Positions 59,821 through 64,000 of a stretch of 64,000 nucleotides of DNA are shown here, piece after piece. Within the stretch, counting starts at the first letter, position 1. Every line of letters starts with the position of its first letter. The translations under genes were made by a program, and so were the position numbers. The notes beneath the pieces were generated by a model. The model worked only from the letters and a program-made list of their open reading frames with translations, did not search any database and was not told where the DNA came from. This DNA is from Xanthostigma xanthostigma (taxonomy: Eukaryota; Arthropoda; Insecta; Raphidioptera; Raphidiidae): NCBI GenBank assembly GCA_963575645.1, contig OY754468.1, positions 12,772,001 through 12,836,000 of the forward strand, read 5' to 3'.

Positions 59821-60183
59821 GTCTAGTGCTCTCACCGCTTCGCCACCCCGCTCGGTAGGTTACGGTATTATGTGCAGCCTGTATATTATAGTCGGTGTGC
59901 GAAAGGCGACACCGGTAATGTATCGGATATAAAAGACTCATCTCGTCGAAGCGCTGCGCGCCTCCATATAAGAGAAGCTTGATATCTGGACGGTAAGCAA
60001 TCAGCGCAAGTTTTATTGTTTCAGCATCAGAAGAGAATCTCGGAGCGAACATTTTGATATAACTGAATACAATGGATACAGTTTGTTACTATATCAATGT
60101 ATATATCTATATATTGTTATTATAACTCTGTATACACCCACGCGGAATAACCAGGGTTGTTAATTATTTCATTGAAATAAAAA
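59821..60183. other. no gene recognised
   Basis: An 86-codon minus-strand frame (59792-60052) has no known motif. Confidence 0.4.
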
Positions 60184-60706
60184 AAAGCGAGTGTGCTTTA
60201 GACCACACGACTGAAGTAAAACTTCTTATTTTAAATATACTTATTTAGAATAATGCGTAAATACCTCAAATTTGCTCATGTTAAATTCATAAACGAACAG
60301 TAATATGCAGTCGGTTCGTCTCAAAGTTTATCGAACACAATATAACCTCACTCTGTAGCACATATCTACAAAATATAATTTTTGATTAATTAATAGGCAA
60401 AATATGTATATATTATATTTATTAGCATAATTTATAATACATTTAAAAGAATTTATTAACTAACCTAGGTACATTATTTCCCGTTACAAAATGCAGCAAA
60501 ATTCAATGAAATGTATTTTTGATACAAAAAAAACAGTTGTTTTCATTTTAAACGTCAAATAGTTGTATTAATGCTCCGTCTTTGTCGCAATCACTAACTT
60601 ATATCTCCCTCTCAACTCCGATGATGCACTTCCGTACACGATTTCGTCAGGCATTTAGGTACCAGCTTACTCCCCAAGTCAAGCGTGCCTAAAGAAGTTT
60701 TACTTC
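60184..60706 (-). mobile_element. GAAGTAAAACTTC repeat, copy 3
   Basis: Both ends match 17166 and 31881 in reverse (GTGTGCTTTAGACCACACGA ... AAGAAGTTTTACTTC), but much of the interior differs. Confidence 0.62.
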
Positions 60707-60825
60707 AAAAATCGATCAAGTGCAATCTATACTTGAATAATTAGGGTCCCAGTCATTCAGTCCCGCAGTTGTGTGTTGCATAACCAAATTAAGAACCCAT
60801 GAGAATACAATAATTTACATAAATA

Positions 60826-61575
60826 CTAGCGGTCCGTCCCGTTTTCACCCGGGTGCGATAGGCGTAATTCTGCTAAATGTATTTCGTTTGCGGCCCGGCG
60901 TCTGAACTAATAGCTTTGAGCAAATTCTACCAGATTTGGTTTTGAACTAATAGCTTTGAACGATTTCTATCAGATGTTGCTGCTTGGTACTAAAACCGTT
61001 TTTAATTAAACGCTTTATATTAGCTTGGGTTGTAACTAACTATGTATGTATGTATGTAACTAACTACCGTAACGGAATCTTTGAGCATAATTTTCACCAA
61101 TTTCCCGAAGTCTGATTAATTTGAAACTTTGCATACGTATCAAGGACCGATGACAATGCAATAATTTGATAACAGTTTCCCATTATCCTTATTAGGACCC
61201 CCAGGATTAATAAATTCTTTTATAGATCCTCTGTAGTAAACGCTTTATTTTCACCAATTTCCCGAAGTCTGATTAATTTGAAACTTTGCATACGTATCAA
61301 GGACCGATGACAATGCAATAATTTGATAACAGTTTCCCATTATCCTTATTATTAAACGCTTTATATTAGTTTGGGTTGTAACTATGTATGTATGTCCGTA
61401 ACGGAATCTTTGAGCATAATTTTCACCAATTTACCGAAGTCTGATTAATTTGAAACTTTGCATACGTATCAAGGACCGATGACAATGCAATAATTTGATA
61501 ACAGTTTCCCATTATCCTTATTAGGACCCCCAGGATTAATAAATTCTTTTATAGATCCTCACTAAAAAGTGAAAA
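60826..61575 (-). mobile_element. Helitron with three tandem internal units
   Basis: CTAG at 60826 with a TTTTCACCCGGGTGCGATAG arm (plus strand). Units containing TTTCACCAATTTCCCGAAGT start at about 61091, 61248 and 61420, each with CATACGTATCAAGGACCGAT. Confidence 0.65.
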
Positions 61576-61576
61576 A

Positions 61577-61798
61577 TAAAATATAGTTTAAAAAAAACTA
61601 AAAAACACGCTTTATATCGGACTAAAAAGTAAAAAATAATTGTTTTAAAATAAGCTTAAAAAGCGTTGGGCGCTCGATGTACGAAAATGTGGAACAAAGC
61701 GCCCCACGCTTTTTAAGCTTATTTTAAAACAATTATTTTTTACTTTTTAGTCCGATATAAAGCGTGTTTTTTAGTTTTTTTTAAACTATATTTTTTAA
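61577..61798. mobile_element. palindromic foldback element, copy 2, uninterrupted
   Basis: Near-perfect arms from TATAGTTTAAAAAAAACTAA inward through AAGCTTAAAAAGCGT. The GC-rich centre matches 10315 but the loop reads CGATGTACGAAAATGTGGAA, the reverse complement of the other copy's loop. Confidence 0.85.
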
Positions 61799-61860
61799 AG
61801 AAGATTTATTTGGTTGAGGAACAATAGAAAAAAGCTTTATCAAAGTATCGCTTGTGGCCA

Positions 61861-61886
61861 ACGTTTCGAAAATTATATTTTCATCC
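61861..61886 (-). repeat. Penelope-type GAAACG hairpin
   Basis: Minus strand GGATGAAAATATAATTTTCG then AAACGT: a short stem flanked by GATGA and GAAACG, as in Penelope terminal repeats. The CTGA part is altered. Confidence 0.35.
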
Positions 61887-64000
61887 ACACGGCCTATAAC
61901 ATGTATAGTATTCGATTACATTAATATTATTATGATTTATAAATTACAAATAAATGCATTATAAATCAGATAAACCAAACATTATAACATACCTCAATGC
62001 AAGTTGAGATGGTAAATTGTGCAATTTTTGCAAACTTATTAATCTTAGCACAATTTGGATATCAAACATTTTTTTTTTTGCTTCTAAACTAATAGCTTTA
62101 TGTAAATAAAATTGTCGACCAATTTTTCTCAGACAATTTTATTTACTTGAAGAGTTCTATTCAGACGTTAATCAAAGATTCTAATAGCTTTAAACAAATT
62201 CTATCAGATGTCACTGCATATTACTAAAACAGTTTTTTTTAAAACTTACAAACACATGGAAACCAGCTTCATTCATAACCATAAAAAAATATTTACGTAT
62301 TATAAAATTTAATTACCCTTGACGACGTACTGCCGGAAACCATTTTTTTCTTCCCTAATTCATAAGAAAATCCAGGAAAATGGTGGAATTGTAATTCTGG
62401 ATTTTTAGTTACAGTTTTTTTCCCAATTTATTCAACAATTAATCCTTATTAAAATGCAGGCACCGAGGTTTTGACTGAACCAAAATTAAAAAATAAAAAC
62501 ACAAGGGCGCAAAGGTCGCGTGTCAAAAATACTTTCCTAGCTTATACAAGTTACAATAAGCTTTTTAAAAAAGCGTGAACCCTGTCAGACACGTTATGTG
62601 ATGGCATATAACTTTCAGTTTTATATCTACTTCCTCTATAATACAAATGTACGAGTATCATAACTTTCTTATTAGCTTGTGGAGATTCATTCCGTAACTC
62701 CGACGATATGATTGGTGCGCGAAATACAACGGGCCCCCGTTTCGTTTATTTCTATCTAATGGAAAACTTTTTATCGATATGTGCTGTTTTGATTACTCGA
62801 GTGTTTTCGGTTCAAATTTGGTTTGATTTAAAGAGACGTTGAAAAATGTTGATTGATTTCGAGATATAAAGAAATTCAACAACAAGCATGATAGATTCAA
62901 AGAATCAAAGAATAAATGGTTTTAGAGAAAAATATATGTTGAAAGGATTCTAAAAAATGACCCAGTGTCAATATAAACATTGAGATTAATAAGATTTTTA
63001 ATAAAATAAAAGGGGTCCAGTACGAGAATTCAATGTGCCCAAATGACTTATTTTTTAAGTCATAGAAAACGCTAAATTGTGACGGTCCAATAGAAAATCA
63101 TACTGTTTTGACTATTAAGTAAATTAAGAAATACCTCTGAACGACAGCGCCACACTCATAAATACAACATCTAATGTCAGCTGTCACTAATAAATTGAAA
63201 GTACAGATGATAACTTTTGCCAGATTTTAATTTTTATAACCTCGAAAATGGAGATTTGTTGACATCAATGTCTAAATTTTGTCAAAGAATTACAATCGCT
63301 GGCAAAGTTGCGGTTATATAAATTTATTTGAATTGATTAATTACTGAAGTGTATAATTATTTGAGTCAGTTTAAATTGAATCTTTGCAGCCTTCTGTACA
63401 TTAGCGTGAGTAGTCATCAAAAAATGAATCACAAAAGGGGTTAATGATAATCGGAAGCTCCTTTAATCTGTTAATAACACGAAGATTCTCGTTCAACGCC
63501 GACCGCACTGTTGTATGACAAAAGGGGTCAACACTAATAGTCGATCACTATTTAATAACGGATTATTGCCGTTTGTCAACTTTAATACGGACTGGAACAA
63601 AAAAAAACACTGCTCAATGCTCATTTCCATTATTAAAAACTCGAGTTGCGGTGCCATTTTCACCTCATATGTTAAAATCCATCAAGTTGTTTAGGCTACA
63701 GAGCGTGCCAAAGAAATATAACTGCATACACTCGAAAAACATTACCCTAATCCCAGTGCTCATGACATTTCAGTCGATGCACGCCTTAATTTTTTGTAAT
63801 TTTGTTTTTGTATTTTTTTTTCTCTTTGTATAATAAAAAAAAAAACAAAACATTACCGTCCTTCTGGAGCAGTCGGATAAAAAAGATTAAATACACGTGG
63901 TAAGAGGAGAATAGGGTATTTTGCACCATGTAAGAAAAAATCTAATAATACATATTCTTGATAGATTTTGTAAAAAGCAAACGAGAAATGTTGATTTATA
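61887..64000. other. no gene; AT-rich DNA to the window end
   Basis: Holds a foldback piece at 62100-62180 related to 53112 and a short repeat at 63040-63090 shared with 47524-47580. The 86-codon frame at 63573-63833 has no known motif. Confidence 0.45.

Overview
The window looks like intergenic or intronic DNA from an insect. It is AT-rich and packed with short, decayed, often nested transposons. Lepidoptera is my best guess, because several Helitron families here begin TCTATACTAATAT... and end in a hairpin plus CTAG, as the Lep1-type Helitrons of moths and butterflies do. That is inference; nothing in the window fixes the order.

One host gene is clear: the last coding exon of a senseless/GFI1-type C2H2 zinc-finger gene on the minus strand (stop at 26740, splice acceptor at 26934-26935). 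It codes for the last two zinc fingers. Its first stop is TAG, but the same frame stays open for 60 more codons with strongly coding-like composition, ends at TAA (26557-26559), and is followed about 48 bases later by AATAAA. Either the TAG is read through, or it is a mutation or assembly error inside a longer C-terminus. I found no upstream exon in the remaining 37 kb, so the upstream intron is either very long or its exons are unrecognised.

The rest is mobile DNA. (1) Helitrons: at least nine pieces of a family that carries a tRNA-Lys-derived 73-nt module in four copies, plus Lep1-like and other CTAG-ended families. (2) hAT MITEs with 8-bp target duplications at 8524, 15302, 22082, 22378, 25787 and 37951. 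(3) pogo/Tigger elements at 17611, 23111, 29084 and 40099, one keeping the first 37 codons of a transposase. (4) Two TTAA-flanked inverted-repeat elements (18849 and 25242), each with a different element nested inside. (5) Five copies of an unclassified element that begins GACGTGATAACG, ends ACAGACAACC and sits in T-tracts; comparison with empty sites fixes its ends. (6) Retroelement debris: a Penelope-like GIY-YIG domain (1597-1905), two LINE C-termini ending in an FYS-x-x-EF motif, two I-type LINE 3' ends, a solo LTR with TG...CA ends, and hairpins of the GAAACG type linked to Penelope elements. (7) Many long foldbacks (10315, 14122, 20290, 34044, 51429, 53112, 54639, 61577). (8) Tandem repeats at 46219, 47119, 59587 and 61091.

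Region by region: 1-10 kb holds Helitrons, the Penelope fragment, a LINE nested in a repeat, and a hAT; 10-21 kb holds nested foldbacks and the first TTAA element; 21-27 kb holds paired hATs, the second TTAA element and the gene exon; 27-41 kb holds dispersed repeats, Tigger, LINEs and foldbacks; 41-64 kb holds Helitrons, minisatellites, large foldbacks and long AT-rich stretches with nothing recognisable. Apart from the zinc-finger exon I see no evidence of host coding sequence.
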